Below, piece after piece: positions 14,978 to 15,133 of a DNA stretch of 15,133 nt. Both the position numbers and the translations under genes were made by a program. Each line of letters begins with the position of its first letter. The stretch's first letter is position 1. The notes beneath the pieces are model-generated. The model made no database searches, was not told where the DNA came from, and worked only from the letters and a program-made list of their open reading frames with translations. This DNA is from an uncultured Alphaproteobacteria bacterium (lineage in GTDB: Bacteria > Pseudomonadota > Alphaproteobacteria > Rs-D84). Location of the stretch: the NCBI GenBank assembly GCA_944389685.1, contig CALXNF010000054.1, forward strand, positions 1-15,133. The letters run 5' to 3'.

Positions 14978-15133
14978 ATGTTAGAAAAAATGAAATCTTG
15001 GTTTATGCCGGCGGCCACACAAACAACAGCCGGTCAGTTGGCCGAAAAATTCGGTTTGGAATTAAAAGGCTCTCCGGAAACAGTAGTAAAAGGGGTTGCG
15101 CCAATTGCCGATGCACGTCCTGGTCAGTTGGCT
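14978..15133 (+). CDS. lpxD: UDP-3-O-acylglucosamine N-acyltransferase, N-terminal part (runs off the window)
   Basis: The first 52 residues are present and the gene continues past the window end. The third step of lipid A synthesis is the N-acylation of UDP-3-O-acylglucosamine from hydroxyacyl-ACP in the cytoplasm. The visible part matches the LpxD N-terminal uridine-binding domain: TAGQLAEKFGLELKG (17-31), then VVKGVAPIADARPGQLA (36-52). The left-handed beta-helix with the catalytic His would lie beyond the window. Position directly after ompH/skp is the standard proteobacterial order. The ATG at 14978 has no ribosome site and sits at the predicted transcription start. An in-frame ATG at 14990 is the alternative. 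Confidence 0.9.
   Translation, partial: MLEKMKSWFMPAATQTTAGQLAEKFGLELKGSPETVVKGVAPIADARPGQLA

Overview
The window reads as a chromosomal segment of an A+T-rich, Gram-negative bacterium, most likely an alphaproteobacterium. The signs are an OmpH/Skp-like gene directly before lpxD, a DUF4167-like small protein, an MJ0042-type zinc-ribbon membrane protein, and several exported disulfide-type and lipobox proteins. Species cannot be named from the sequence alone. There are no rRNA, tRNA, CRISPR or insertion-sequence features. The window ends inside lpxD.

Layout. (1) 40-1821 (+): a very A+T-rich gene for a BspA-type leucine-rich-repeat protein fused to a kinase-like C-terminal domain. It meets the next gene tail to tail over a shared hairpin terminator. 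(2) 1844-4939 (-): a 1031-residue exported Cys-repeat protein of unknown function. (3) 5064-7042 (-): a tight group read in the order zinc-ribbon membrane protein, small exported protein, RluD-type pseudouridine synthase. (4) 7063-10926 (-): three overlapping genes for large proteins with prepilin-type N-termini. They resemble PilV/shufflon N-terminal (type IVb pilus tip adhesin) proteins and have three unrelated-looking C-terminal halves. (5) A divergent intergenic region at 10927-11069. (6) 11070-14139 (+): a DUF4167-like small gene, then dnaX, a type IVb-like pilin and an OmpA-family lipoprotein; the last three form an operon. (7) 14228-14887 (+): ompH/skp with its own promoter and terminator, then the start of lpxD.

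How they fit together. The pilin at 13010 and the three PilV-like proteins at 7063-10926 are plausibly the shaft and alternative tips of one type IVb-like pilus. Its ATPase, platform protein, secretin and prepilin peptidase are not in this window. The OmpA lipoprotein (translationally coupled to the pilin) and the Cys-repeat exported protein are candidate envelope partners, but this is inference from position. dnaX, rluD, ompH and lpxD are housekeeping genes.

The most unusual points are the triplicated PilV-like set without a visible recombination system, the LRR-kinase fusion, the two-type cysteine repeat protein, and a recurrent promoter geometry that predicts leaderless mRNAs for three genes without a Shine-Dalgarno sequence.
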